A stretch of 64,000 nucleotides of DNA from Corynebacterium lujinxingii (GTDB taxonomy: Bacteria > Actinomycetota > Actinomycetes > Mycobacteriales > Mycobacteriaceae), in contig NZ_CP061032.1 in assembly GCF_014490555.1 (NCBI RefSeq), positions 1,178,001 to 1,242,000 of the forward strand. The letters are read 5' to 3'. This document shows, piece by piece, positions 51,063 to 61,113 of the stretch. The translations under genes were made by a program, and so were the position numbers. Under the pieces are notes generated by a model that saw only the letters and a list, made by a program, of their open reading frames with translations, searched no databases and was not told the origin of the DNA. How positions within the stretch are numbered: the first letter of the stretch is position 1; every line of letters begins with the position of its first letter.

Positions 51063-53852
51063 ATGGAGCTCACCGTGGCAGAAAGCAAGAATTCTTTCGG
51101 TGCCAAGAAGACGCTCGAGGTCGGCGACAAGTCTTACGACTACTACGCGCTCGACGCTGTTGAAGGCATGGAGAAACTCCCCTACTCCCTGAAGGTGTTG
51201 GGCGAGAATCTCCTGCGCACCGAGGACGGCAAGAACGTCACCGAAGACCACATCAAGGCCATTGCGAACTGGGATCCCTCGGCAGAGCCGAGCGTGGAAA
51301 TCCAGTTCACCCCGGCACGTGTGCTGATGCAGGACTTCACCGGTGTGCCGTGTGTTGTCGACCTTGCAACAATGCGTGAGGCCGTATCTTCGCTCGGCGG
51401 AAACCCGGACCAGGTTAACCCGCTGAACCCGGCCGAAATGGTCATCGACCACTCGGTAATTATCGAGGCATTCGGTTCCGACAGCGCCATCGAGAAGAAC
51501 GTGGAGATCGAGTACCAGCGCAATGAGGAGCGCTACCAGTTCCTGCGCTGGGGTGCGGAGAACTTCTCCAACTTCCGCGTCGTGCCGCCGGGAACCGGCA
51601 TTGTCCACCAGGTCAACATCGAGTACCTCTCCCGCGTCGTGTTCGACAACGAGGGCGTGGCCTACCCTGACACCTGCATCGGCACCGACTCCCACACCAC
51701 CATGGAAAACGGCCTGGGCATCCTGGGCTGGGGCGTCGGCGGCATCGAGGCTGAGGCTGCGATGCTCGGCCAGCCGGTGTCCATGCTTATCCCGCGCGTT
51801 GTGGGCTTCAAGCTCACCGGCGAAATCCCGGCTGGCGTGACGGCGACCGACGTCGTGCTCACCATCACCGAAATGCTCCGCGAGCACGGCGTGGTGCAGA
51901 AGTTCGTCGAGTTCTACGGCAACGGTGTCAAGGAGATCCCGCTGGCCAACCGCGCGACCATCGGCAACATGTCGCCGGAGTTCGGCTCCACCTGTGCGAT
52001 CTTCCCGATCGACGAGGAGACCATCAACTACCTGCACCTGACCGGTCGCTCCCAGGAGGACATCGACCGCGTCGAGGCATACGCCAAGGCGCAGGGCATG
52101 TGGCTCGAGCAGGACGCCACCGAGGCCGAGTACTCCGAGTACCTCGAGCTGGACCTGTCCACCGTCGTGCCGTCCATCGCTGGCCCGAAGCGCCCGCAGG
52201 ACCGCATTCTGCTTTCCGAGTCCAAGGACACCTTCCGCAAGCAGCTGCCGGACTACAACACCGCCGGCGAAGGCACTGAAGAGCCGGTGCGCGCTGAGAA
52301 GGTCGACGCTGTTTCCTACAACGAGTCCTGGCCGGCCAATGGCGAATCGGCAGCCGAGGGTGCTGAGGGCCGTGCTTCCAAGCCGGTCATCGTCGAGTCC
52401 CCGCAGGGCGGCGAGTACACCCTCGATCACGGTTTCGTGGCCATTGCCGCAGTGACCTCGTGCACCAACACCTCCAACCCGTCCGTCATGGTCGGTGCCG
52501 CGCTGCTGGCACGTAAGGCCGCCGAGAAGGGCCTCAAGGCGAAGCCGTGGGTCAAGACGATTATGGCTCCGGGCTCCCAGGTCGTCGACGGCTACTACGA
52601 CCGTGCAGACCTGTGGAAGGACCTCGAGGCCGTCGGCTTCTACCTGTCGGGCTTCGGCTGCGCTTCCTGCATCGGCAACTCCGGCCCGCTGCCGGCTGAG
52701 GTCTCCGAGGCAGTCAACGAGTTCGACCTCACCGCAACCGCTGTGCTGTCCGGTAACCGCAACTTCGAGGGCCGCATCTCCCCGGATGTGAAGATGAACT
52801 ACCTCGCGTCCCCGCTGCTGGTCATCGCCTACGCGATTGCCGGCACGATGGACTTCGACTTCGAGTCCCAACCGCTCGGTCAGGACGCTGACGGCAACGA
52901 TGTCTTCCTCAAGGACGTCTGGCCGTCCACCGAGGAGATCGAAGAGACCATCGCCGGTACCATCTCCCGCGAGATGTACGAGAAGGACTACGCGGACGTC
53001 TTCAAGGGCGACGAGCAGTGGCAGGGCCTCGACATCCCGACCGGCAAGACCTTCGACTGGAACGAGGACTCCACCTACATCCGCAAGGCGCCGTACTTCG
53101 ACGGCATGCCGGAGCAGCCGGAGGACGTCAAGGACATCGAGGGCGCACGCGTGCTGGCGAAGCTGGGCGATTCGGTGACCACCGACCACATCTCGCCCGC
53201 GTCGTCCATCAAGCCGGGCACCCCGGCGGCGAACTACCTCGACGAGAACGGTGTGGAGCGCAAGGACTACAACTCCTTCGGTTCCCGCCGCGGCAACCAC
53301 GAGGTCATGGTTCGCGGCACGTTCGCGAACATTCGCCTGCGCAACCAGCTTGTCGACGAGCAGGGCGGCTTCACCCGCGACTTCACCCAGGAGGGCGCAC
53401 CGCAGGCGTACATCTACGACGCCGCGATGAACTACGCCGAGAAGGACATCCCGCTCGTCGTCATCGCCGGCAAGGAGTACGGCACTGGTTCCTCCCGTGA
53501 CTGGGCTGCAAAGGGCACCAACCTCCTTGGCGTCAAGGCAGTCATCGCCGAGTCCTTCGAGCGCATTCACCGTTCGAACCTCATCGGCATGGGCGTGCTG
53601 CCGCTGCAGTTCCCGGAGGGCGAGTCCCACGAGTCCCTCGGCCTGGACGGCACGGAGACCTTCACCCTGACGGGCATCACCGAGTTCAACAACGGTGAGA
53701 TCCCGGCGACGGTCCACGTCAAGGCTGAGAAGGACGGCGCTGAGGCTGTCGAGTTCGACGCCGTGGTCCGCGTGGACACGCCGGGTGAGGCGGAGTACTT
53801 CCGCCACGGCGGCATCCTGCAGTACGTGCTGCGTCAGATGGTCAAGAGCTAA
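51063..53852 (+). CDS. acn: Aconitate hydratase
   Basis: 929-aa citrate/isocitrate isomerase of the AcnA type. The 4Fe-4S ligands are in TSCTNTSNPSV (first Cys, about residue 466) and FGCASCIGNSGPLP (other two, about 532-548). The C-terminal swivel domain has GSSRDWAAKG. Two starts are possible: ATG 51063, as in the C. glutamicum protein (MELTV), or GTG 51075, which has GGAG upstream. Cluster assembly depends on the suf operon further along. Confidence 0.97.
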   Translation: MELTVAESKNSFGAKKTLEVGDKSYDYYALDAVEGMEKLPYSLKVLGENLLRTEDGKNVTEDHIKAIANWDPSAEPSVEIQFTPARVLMQDFTGVPCVVDLATMREAVSSLGGNPDQVNPLNPAEMVIDHSVIIEAFGSDSAIEKNVEIEYQRNEERYQFLRWGAENFSNFRVVPPGTGIVHQVNIEYLSRVVFDNEGVAYPDTCIGTDSHTTMENGLGILGWGVGGIEAEAAMLGQPVSMLIPRVVGFKLTGEIPAGVTATDVVLTITEMLREHGVVQKFVEFYGNGVKEIPLANRATIGNMSPEFGSTCAIFPIDEETINYLHLTGRSQEDIDRVEAYAKAQGMWLEQDATEAEYSEYLELDLSTVVPSIAGPKRPQDRILLSESKDTFRKQLPDYNTAGEGTEEPVRAEKVDAVSYNESWPANGESAAEGAEGRASKPVIVESPQGGEYTLDHGFVAIAAVTSCTNTSNPSVMVGAALLARKAAEKGLKAKPWVKTIMAPGSQVVDGYYDRADLWKDLEAVGFYLSGFGCASCIGNSGPLPAEVSEAVNEFDLTATAVLSGNRNFEGRISPDVKMNYLASPLLVIAYAIAGTMDFDFESQPLGQDADGNDVFLKDVWPSTEEIEETIAGTISREMYEKDYADVFKGDEQWQGLDIPTGKTFDWNEDSTYIRKAPYFDGMPEQPEDVKDIEGARVLAKLGDSVTTDHISPASSIKPGTPAANYLDENGVERKDYNSFGSRRGNHEVMVRGTFANIRLRNQLVDEQGGFTRDFTQEGAPQAYIYDAAMNYAEKDIPLVVIAGKEYGTGSSRDWAAKGTNLLGVKAVIAESFERIHRSNLIGMGVLPLQFPEGESHESLGLDGTETFTLTGITEFNNGEIPATVHVKAEKDGAEAVEFDAVVRVDTPGEAEYFRHGGILQYVLRQMVKS

Positions 53853-53874
53853 ACCGCTGTAACACCATCGCCGC

Positions 53875-53910
53875 GAAGGGGCCTCCGCACGACGCGGGGC
53901 CCCTTCCCCC
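53875..53910 (+). terminator. Hairpin between acn and acnR
   Basis: Arms GAAGGGGCC (53875-53883) and GGCCCCTTC (53898-53906) plus an inner CCGC/GCGG pairing. No good T-run, so it probably only partly stops transcription and lowers acnR expression. Confidence 0.6.
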
Positions 53911-53949
53911 ATTTGCCAACCCGTCCCCGAGCATGAGGAGCCAACGGTC

Positions 53950-54516
53950 ATGCCCATCGTGAGCGACGCGGAACTTGCCCGCCGCCGCGGCGAGATCATC
54001 GACGCCGCACGCACCTGCTTCGCCGACTACGGCTACGAGGGCGCGACTGTGGCCCGGCTCGAGGAGGCAACGGGTAAGACCCGCGGTGCGATCTTCCACC
54101 ACTTCGGGGATAAAGAATCGTTGTTCCTCGCGATTGCGAAGGCGGATGCGGAGCGCCAGGCCCAGGTGGTCAGTGAGCAAGGCTTGGTCGAAGTCATGCG
54201 TGGGATGCTTCGCGACACGGCTGCCAACGACTGGTTCACCACCCGCGCCGAAATCCTGCGCAAGCTGCGAACAGACCCGAAGTTCGAGGCGCGGTGGCGT
54301 GAGCATCAAGAGGTGCTCGACCATGCGGTGCGTGATCGCTTGGAGTCAAATAAGCAGATGCGCGACGACGTCCCCGTGGCCGTCGTCCAGACGTACCTGG
54401 AGACAGTGCTGGAAGGGTTCATCACCAAACTAGCCGCCGGAGAACCTGTTGAGCGGCTCGAGGCGATGCTCGACGTGGTAGAACAAGCGGTCCGCGACCC
54501 GATGGGGGCCGAATAG
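53950..54516 (+). CDS. acnR: TetR-type repressor AcnR
   Basis: 188-aa TetR-family repressor of acn. The HTH region is IIDAARTCFADYGYEGATVA to GAIFHHFGDKESLF (about 15-60); the C-terminal ligand domain senses citrate or aconitate with Mg in C. glutamicum. GAGGAG lies upstream of ATG 53950. Its operator sits in the acn promoter 3 kb upstream. Confidence 0.93.
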   Translation: MPIVSDAELARRRGEIIDAARTCFADYGYEGATVARLEEATGKTRGAIFHHFGDKESLFLAIAKADAERQAQVVSEQGLVEVMRGMLRDTAANDWFTTRAEILRKLRTDPKFEARWREHQEVLDHAVRDRLESNKQMRDDVPVAVVQTYLETVLEGFITKLAAGEPVERLEAMLDVVEQAVRDPMGAE

Positions 54517-54527
54517 ACAGAGCGGTA

Positions 54528-54533
54528 TAGACT
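54528..54533 (+). promoter_or_regulatory. -10 box, leaderless promoter of GATase gene
   Basis: TAGACT with a 7-base gap to ATG 54541, so this gene need not depend on the acn-acnR transcript. Confidence 0.5.
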
Positions 54534-54540
54534 CGCTCGC

Positions 54541-55281
54541 ATGGCAAAGCTCCTTTTTCTTTCCTTGCGCGACGGCGAGATCGGCCCTGATGTCGCGCAC
54601 GCCGAGTACCACGACACCCTGCGGGCCACCGGCCTCGACGAGCTGGATATGGAGCTCCGCGTCATCGACTCCCCCGATGCCCAACTCGGACCGCTCGAGC
54701 CGGTCAGCGGCATCATCGTCGGCGGCTGCTCGCTCAACGTGACCAACGAGGAGCGCTCGGCCTGGCACAAGCATGTCGACGATGTCCTGGCCACCGTGGT
54801 CACCTCCGGCAAGCCCGTCTTTTTCGTCTGCTTCGGCATCTCCTGGCTGGTGGACCACCTCGGCGGCACCGTGGGCCGCACCTCGCCCGAGCCGTCCGGG
54901 CCCACCACTGTGGACGTGACTGCAGCCGGGGCCTCCGACCCCGTTCTTGGAGGCGGCGGCACCTTCACGGCGCTGACTGGCCACACCGAAAACCCGGTGG
55001 ATCTTCCCAAGAACCTGACGGTGCTCGCGACCGGCCCAGCCACACCTGTGCAGATGGTGCGTTACGACGACCGCGTGTGGGCCACCCAATTCCACGCCGA
55101 AATGGACGCCGACGCCATGCGTACCCGCATGGACTTCTTCCACGATTACGGCTACTTCCCGGCCGACGAATACGCGCGCATCGTCGCCGATCTGCCCAAT
55201 CACGACGTCAGCCGGGCGAATTCGCTACTGCGAAACTTCGCCCGGCTGTGCCGTGAGGATTACTTCTCGCTCGACGCTTAG
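54541..55281 (+). CDS. Class-I glutamine amidotransferase-like protein
   Basis: 246-aa stand-alone GATase1 domain. The nucleophile elbow is VFFVCFGISWL (Cys, about residue 98) and the His-Glu part is ATQFHAEMD (about 181; family FHPE). No synthase domain is attached and the acceptor is unknown; related GMP-synthase-like GATases act in several pathways. It follows acnR as in C. glutamicum. Its TAG overlaps the stop of the next gene (TTAG, 55278-55281). Confidence 0.85.
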   Translation: MAKLLFLSLRDGEIGPDVAHAEYHDTLRATGLDELDMELRVIDSPDAQLGPLEPVSGIIVGGCSLNVTNEERSAWHKHVDDVLATVVTSGKPVFFVCFGISWLVDHLGGTVGRTSPEPSGPTTVDVTAAGASDPVLGGGGTFTALTGHTENPVDLPKNLTVLATGPATPVQMVRYDDRVWATQFHAEMDADAMRTRMDFFHDYGYFPADEYARIVADLPNHDVSRANSLLRNFARLCREDYFSLDA

Positions 55282-55934
55282 AGCCCGGAGACCGGGTCGT
55301 TGCCACCCTCAAAGTCGATCGGGTTACGGGCGAACGGTTCGCCGCGGCCCACCGATTCCACAATCACATCGGCGACGAGTTCGCGCGGGGTTTCGGAATC
55401 GGCGTCGCGTGCTTCGTCGAGAAGCGCAATGCCCTTGGCCGGGTCGTCGGTCAGCCGCGTCGGGCCCAGGATCTGGTACGGCAGACTCGAGTCGAGCAGG
55501 CGGCGGTCGACGGCCTTTTTGGACTCGACGTAGGCGTACCAGGCGCCGCCGTCGTTTTCCACGGACGCCTCGGAGGCACCAGCGTAGGAAACCATGATGG
55601 CAAACGGCGCAAATTCGTCGAGCTCTTCAAGCGCGTCGATCATTGCCATCGCAGCGTCGCGGTCGACCGCCCAGGTGCGCTCCGCGGAGCCTCCGCCGGC
55701 GCCCGCAGACCAGACGACGACGTCGAACGGGGTGAGCAGGCGTGCCCAATCCTCCTGATCGAGCGTGGTCAGATCGCGGACGAGGGCGGTTGCGCCGTCG
55801 TCGACAAGCTGCTTGGCGTGGTCGGGATTTCGCACGAGTGCGGTGACCTGGTGGCCCGCCTCGACCAACTTGGGAACGGAGTGGCGCGAGACGTTTCCGC
55901 CCGCACCGAGGACGAGTACATGCTGTGTTTTCAT
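55278..55934 (-). CDS. NAD(P)-binding oxidoreductase (atypical SDR)
   Basis: 218-aa Rossmann protein of the NmrA/YwnB-like atypical SDR group: VLVLGAGGNVSRHSVPKL (TGxxGxxG variant) at the start, VVWSAGAGGG (about 74), and YAYVESKKAVDRRL (YxxxK, about 134). Reductase or redox-sensor; substrate unknown. ATG 55934 lies 7 bases after TACAGT. Confidence 0.82.
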   Translation of the reverse strand: MKTQHVLVLGAGGNVSRHSVPKLVEAGHQVTALVRNPDHAKQLVDDGATALVRDLTTLDQEDWARLLTPFDVVVWSAGAGGGSAERTWAVDRDAAMAMIDALEELDEFAPFAIMVSYAGASEASVENDGGAWYAYVESKKAVDRRLLDSSLPYQILGPTRLTDDPAKGIALLDEARDADSETPRELVADVIVESVGRGEPFARNPIDFEGGNDPVSGL

Positions 55935-55941
55935 AACACCA

Positions 55942-55968
55942 ACTGTACGCGTACTTCACGCCTATAAT
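55942..55968. promoter_or_regulatory. Divergent leaderless promoters around a palindrome
   Basis: Minus-strand TACAGT (55942-55947) is 7 bases from the SDR ATG; plus-strand TATAAT (55963-55968) is 6 bases from the ACT-domain ATG. GTACGCGTAC (55945-55954), a perfect 10-bp palindrome, overlaps the first and abuts the -35 area of the second, so one protein could control both genes. Confidence 0.55.
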
Positions 55969-55974
55969 TTCCGC

Positions 55975-56244
55975 ATGCACGCAATTATTACGACCACCGG
56001 TAAGGACCGCCCAGGCGTTATCGCCGCAGTCGCAAAGGAAGCGGCCGATCAGGGCCTCAACATCCTCGACGTCTCGCAGACCATCATGGACGACTTCTTC
56101 ACCATGATCATGCGCGTCGAACTTCCCGAGGGCGACGTGGACATGGGTGCACTTCAGGACGCGTTCGACGCTGCGGGCAAGCCGCTCGGCATGGTCGTAC
56201 GCATCCAATCCGAGGCGCTGTTCAGCGCAATCAACGACATTTAA
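55975..56244 (+). CDS. ACT-domain protein (UPF0237)
   Basis: 89-aa single ACT domain (MHAIITTTGKDRPGVIAAVA), an amino-acid-sensing module. It is almost always next to the UPF0210/PFL-family gene, as here with 9 bases between them, so it is probably a regulatory partner. Start ATG 55975 set by the TATAAT box; the longer frame is a shadow of the SDR gene. Confidence 0.92.
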   Translation: MHAIITTTGKDRPGVIAAVAKEAADQGLNILDVSQTIMDDFFTMIMRVELPEGDVDMGALQDAFDAAGKPLGMVVRIQSEALFSAINDI

Positions 56245-56253
56245 GGGGCGCTT

Positions 56254-57618
56254 GTGAGTTTCGAGTTTTCTGACGCGCGTTTCCTCGACGTCATCCGGAT
56301 GATCGAGGATTACCGCCTGGACATCCGAACCGTGACTATGGGCATCTCGCTTATCGGCTGCACCCGCTCCACGATGGAGGCCACCGCGCAGGCTGTGTAC
56401 GACCGCGTGACTGAGCGCGCGGCGAATTTGGTCACAGTGTGCGAGGGCATCGAGCGGGAGCTGGGGATCCCGATCGTGAACAAGCGCATCTCGGTCTCCC
56501 CCGTCGCCCTCGTCGCGGCTGGTGTGGACGGCAACCCCGTCGACATCGCCCGCGCACTGGATCGCGCAGCGGCCGAACTTGGCGTGAACTTCGTCGGCGG
56601 ATACTCCGCGCTGGTTGAAAAAGGCGGCACCACTGCCGACAAGCGGTTGATCTACTCCATCCCCGAGGCGCTGTCCGAGACGGACAACGTGTGCAGTTCC
56701 GTCAACGTCGCCTCCTCGCGCGCCGGCATCAACATGAACGCCGTGGCAAAGATGGGTGAGATCGTCAAGGAAGCTGCGGAATTGACCGCTGATCGCTCCT
56801 CCATCGCCTGCGCCAAGCTGGTTGTTTTCGCCAACGCAGTGGGCGACAACCCGTTCATGGCGGGAGCGTTCCACGGCATTGAGGAGCCAGACACGGTCAT
56901 TTCAGTTGGCGTGTCGGGCCCCGGTGTCGTCGACAATGCGATTGCCCCTCTCAAGGGTGCGTCCTTGAACGAGGTTGCCGAAGAGATTAAAAAGGCCGCG
57001 TTCAAGATCACCCGCGCGGGGCAGCTCGTCGGAACGCTCGCAGCAGAACGCATCGGTGTGCCGTTCGGCATCGTAGACCTGTCGCTCGCCCCGACCGCGG
57101 AGATGGGCGATTCGGTCGCGCACGTTCTCGAACGAATGGGACTCGATCAGGTGGGCACCCACGGCACGACCGCTGCACTTGCCCTGCTCAACGACGCGGT
57201 GAAGAAGGGCGGCATGATGGCCTGCTCACGCGTCGGCGGCCTGTCCGGCTCGTTCATCCCGGTCTCCGAGGACAAGGGCATGATCGACGCAGTGAACTCC
57301 GGCGCAATCTCGATGGACAAGCTCGAGGCGATGACCTCGATCTGCTCCGTGGGCTTCGACATGATCGCCATCCCTGGCGACACCTCCGCCGAACTCATCG
57401 CGGGCATGATTGCCGACGAAGCCGCAATCGGCGTGATGAACCATAAGACCACCGCGTCGCGCCTGATCCCCGTACCCGGCACCACGCCTGGCGACGAGGT
57501 GAACTTCGGCGGTCTTCTCGGCTACGCCCCGGTGATTCCGGTGAACACCGTCGGCAACGACGAGTTCATCCACCGCGGCGGGTTCATCCCTGCCCCGGTG
57601 CACGGGTTTAGAAACTAG
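56254..57618 (+). CDS. PFL-family protein (UPF0210/DUF711)
   Basis: 454-aa protein related to the pyruvate formate-lyase fold but without the glycyl-radical Gly loop, so not a known radical enzyme. Conserved: RTVTMGISLIGC (about 24-36), NKRISVSPVALVAAG, VGVSGPGVVDNAI, SVGFDMIAIPGDT. Function unknown; the ACT partner suggests amino-acid-related control. GTG 56254 has GGGG upstream. TAG overlaps the stop of the next gene (CTAG, 57615-57618). Confidence 0.92.
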   Translation: MSFEFSDARFLDVIRMIEDYRLDIRTVTMGISLIGCTRSTMEATAQAVYDRVTERAANLVTVCEGIERELGIPIVNKRISVSPVALVAAGVDGNPVDIARALDRAAAELGVNFVGGYSALVEKGGTTADKRLIYSIPEALSETDNVCSSVNVASSRAGINMNAVAKMGEIVKEAAELTADRSSIACAKLVVFANAVGDNPFMAGAFHGIEEPDTVISVGVSGPGVVDNAIAPLKGASLNEVAEEIKKAAFKITRAGQLVGTLAAERIGVPFGIVDLSLAPTAEMGDSVAHVLERMGLDQVGTHGTTAALALLNDAVKKGGMMACSRVGGLSGSFIPVSEDKGMIDAVNSGAISMDKLEAMTSICSVGFDMIAIPGDTSAELIAGMIADEAAIGVMNHKTTASRLIPVPGTTPGDEVNFGGLLGYAPVIPVNTVGNDEFIHRGGFIPAPVHGFRN

Positions 57619-57860
57619 CGCTTCTTGCCAATGAGCAGGTAGCCCACCCAACCAAGCGTGTTTACTGCGCCGATGATTGGAGTCCAAAGCCACTTCGGGC
57701 CACGGATGCGCTTGGAGTTAGTGCGAGCCAAGTCCCGAAGTGCGTACGCCTTGCCTGCGGTATCGATAGTCGCAAGGACGCCAGCAAACGTTTTTTGGTC
57801 GGAGGACAGACCGTTCCAGGCGTCCTTGATGGAGCGAATAATTCCGTTGTTCTTTGCCAT
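57615..57860 (-). CDS. Small membrane protein, PLDc_N-like
   Basis: 81-aa protein with an N-terminal polar helix and a C-terminal hydrophobic segment (KWLWTPIIGAVNTLGWVGYL), like the phospholipase-D N-terminal helical module found in short actinobacterial proteins. No catalytic part. ATG 57860 lies 7 bases after TAAGAT. Confidence 0.75.
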   Translation of the reverse strand: MAKNNGIIRSIKDAWNGLSSDQKTFAGVLATIDTAGKAYALRDLARTNSKRIRGPKWLWTPIIGAVNTLGWVGYLLIGKKR

Positions 57861-57867
57861 GCTGATG

Positions 57868-57873
57868 ATCTTA
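57868..57873 (-). promoter_or_regulatory. -10 box, leaderless promoter
   Basis: Minus-strand TAAGAT with a 7-base gap to ATG 57860. Confidence 0.45.
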
Positions 57874-57901
57874 GCGGGCTGTAAGGCGTCATCGACAAGC
57901 G

Positions 57902-58420
57902 CTATGCCCGCTCAACAGGATCGTAAATAAGATGCGAGCGAGCGTCGGATGCGCCGATCACCGACATTGTTCCATCAGTTTCGAGGATCACAGCCTCGAC
58001 AGCGTCCAACCCGGCGGAACCGCTCTTGCGCACCGCTTGTAACACCTCACGCTCAGTCACGCGCTCGCTCGCCATAGTCTTCCGGTTAAAGGCGCCCCCG
58101 GAGTACAACAGCGCCGGCTCCGATTTAATTAAACGTTCGAACCGATCAGATTTGAACGCAAGCTTGGAAATGATGTACTGCCCACCGAGCAAAATGATAA
58201 TAGCCGTCACTGACTGGGCGAGTTTGACGTCTTTGCTGGTCAGTGTGGAGGCGAAGACGGACCCGAGGGCCACGGTAATGACGAAGTCGAAGATGTTGAA
58301 TTTGGACAACGAACGCTTACCGGAGATCTGCAGCATCACGATGAGCGCCACGTAGATGAGAAGCCCTTTTCCGGCTGTACTAAGAACGGTGGTCCAGTCG
58401 TTGTAGAAAATGTCGCGCAT
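57902..58420 (-). CDS. DUF421 (YetF-type) membrane protein
   Basis: 172-aa protein with three membrane segments (about 12-85; LLIYVALIVMLQISGKRSLS) followed by a YetF-like soluble domain (ALLYSGGAFN, ERVTEREVLQAVRKSG, AVILETDGTMSVI). Relatives in Bacillus spore germination and envelope stress have unknown biochemical activity. ATG 58420 lies 7 bases after TAGACT. Confidence 0.87.
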   Translation of the reverse strand: MRDIFYNDWTTVLSTAGKGLLIYVALIVMLQISGKRSLSKFNIFDFVITVALGSVFASTLTSKDVKLAQSVTAIIILLGGQYIISKLAFKSDRFERLIKSEPALLYSGGAFNRKTMASERVTEREVLQAVRKSGSAGLDAVEAVILETDGTMSVIGASDARSHLIYDPVERA

Positions 58421-58427
58421 TGTGCCA

Positions 58428-58433
58428 AGTCTA
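58428..58433 (-). promoter_or_regulatory. -10 box, leaderless promoter of DUF421 gene
   Basis: Minus-strand TAGACT with a 7-base gap to ATG 58420. Confidence 0.5.
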
Positions 58434-58445
58434 CGGACGCTGCTG

Positions 58446-60074
<1,629 letters not shown>

Positions 60075-60082
60075 GGGGGAAC

Positions 60083-60088
60083 ACTGTA
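60083..60088 (-). promoter_or_regulatory. -10 box, leaderless promoter of ABC-F gene
   Basis: Minus-strand TACAGT with an 8-base gap to GTG 60074, located just after the stop of the 35-codon ORF. Confidence 0.5.
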
Positions 60089-60110
60089 GCAACCACCCCC
60101 AAATCGAGAT

Positions 60111-60218
60111 CTACTTCTTCGACACTGAACGCACGATCCAAATGATCAGCGCGACGATCAGCCCAAACAGGCTGGCAGTACCGAGCATGACCAGAATTTC
60201 AACAAACCCAATGTTCAC
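60111..60218 (-). CDS. 35-aa single-span membrane microprotein
   Basis: Short frame from GTG 60218 to TAG 60111: a short N-terminus (VNIGFVEI), one continuous hydrophobic helix (LVMLGTASLFGLIVALIIWI) and a basic tail (VRSVSKK), so N-out or N-in anchoring with positive residues inside. GGGAGGA lies 6 bases before the GTG, one of the best ribosome-binding sites in the window. It lies between sufT and the ABC-F gene. No family recognised. Confidence 0.65.
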   Translation of the reverse strand: MNIGFVEILVMLGTASLFGLIVALIIWIVRSVSKK

Positions 60219-60243
60219 AACAATCCTCCCTCACAACGCGGAA

Positions 60244-60273
60244 ATCCCCCACAGGTTAACAACCTGGGGGGAT
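60244..60273 (-). terminator. Hairpin after the suf operon
   Basis: CCCCC (46-50) pairs with GGGGG (66-70) and AGGTT with AACCT around AAC (last two digits of 602xx). On the minus strand it is followed by ATTTCC. It separates sufT from the microprotein; termination may be partial. Confidence 0.6.
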
Positions 60274-60286
60274 GTCAAGAGGTGTT

Positions 60287-60661
60287 TTAGACCGCGAACC
60301 CGAGGGCGCGGAGCTGCTCGCGGCCCTCTTCGGTGATGAACTGCGGGCCCCACGGCGGCATCCAGACCCAGTTCAAATCGAGCTCGTCAACCGCGGTATT
60401 CGCCACGACGGCCTGGGTCGCCTGGTCCTCGATCACGTCGGTGAGCGGGCAGGCCGGCGAGGTCAGCGTCATGTTGATCACCGCGACCGTCTTGCCGTCG
60501 CGCTCCTCGATCCAGGTGTCGTAGACCAGGCCGAGGTCAACCACGTTGATGCCCAGCTCTGGGTCAATCACATCGTGGAGGAACTCCTCCACCTCGCCGA
60601 CCAGCTTGAGCTGCTCCTCCGTCTGCTGGGGGCGCTCGGCCTGCTTCTCTGCCTCAGTCAT
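60287..60661 (-). CDS. sufT: SufT-type metal-sulfur cluster assembly protein
   Basis: 124-aa DUF59/MIP18-like protein that helps mature Fe-S proteins. FLHDVIDPELGINVVDLGLVYD (first 20 residues of the motif at about 29) and TSPACPLTDVI with the conserved Cys are present. Starts 2 bases after the sufU stop; last suf gene. Confidence 0.93.
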   Translation of the reverse strand: MTEAEKQAERPQQTEEQLKLVGEVEEFLHDVIDPELGINVVDLGLVYDTWIEERDGKTVAVINMTLTSPACPLTDVIEDQATQAVVANTAVDELDLNWVWMPPWGPQFITEEGREQLRALGFAV

Positions 60662-60663
60662 TG

Positions 60664-61113
60664 CTACTCCTTGTCTCCCAGGGCGTCCGACGTCGCCGCC
60701 TGGAACGCCTTCCAACCCATCAGCGCGCACTTCACGCGCGCCGGGAACTTCGCCACACCGGCGAACGCCACGCCGTCGCCAATCTTCGATGCATCTCCCT
60801 CAACCGTGCCACGGGAGGTGACCATCTCCTCGAACGCGCCGAGCTTCTCCATCGCTTCAGCCACCGGCAGCCCGATGATCTCCTCGGCCATCACCGAGGT
60901 GGAGGCCTGCGAGATCGAGCAGCCCTCAGCGTCGTAGGAGACGTCCTCGACCGTGGAGCCGTCGTCTGACAGGTGCACGCGCAAGGTCAGCTCGTCGCCG
61001 CACGACGGGTTGACGTGGTGCACCTCCGCCTCGAACGGCTCGCGCAGCCCGGCATGCTGCGGGTTCTTGTAGTGGTCCAGGATCACTTCCTGGTACATGG
61101 ATTCGAGGTTCAT
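60664..61113 (-). CDS. sufU: Fe-S assembly/sulfurtransferase SufU
   Basis: 149-aa zinc-containing U-type protein that takes sulfur from SufS. The three cysteines are in NPSCGDEL, YDAEGCSIS and RVKCALMGW. Overlaps sufS by ATGA. Confidence 0.95.
   Translation of the reverse strand: MNLESMYQEVILDHYKNPQHAGLREPFEAEVHHVNPSCGDELTLRVHLSDDGSTVEDVSYDAEGCSISQASTSVMAEEIIGLPVAEAMEKLGAFEEMVTSRGTVEGDASKIGDGVAFAGVAKFPARVKCALMGWKAFQAATSDALGDKE

Noticed and set aside
53571..53910. CRISPR or tandem repeats
   Set aside because: No regularly spaced direct repeats were found here or elsewhere in the window.
51051..54014. 987-codon minus-strand frame opposite acn
   Set aside because: Caused by the strong codon bias of acn; no recognisable domain.
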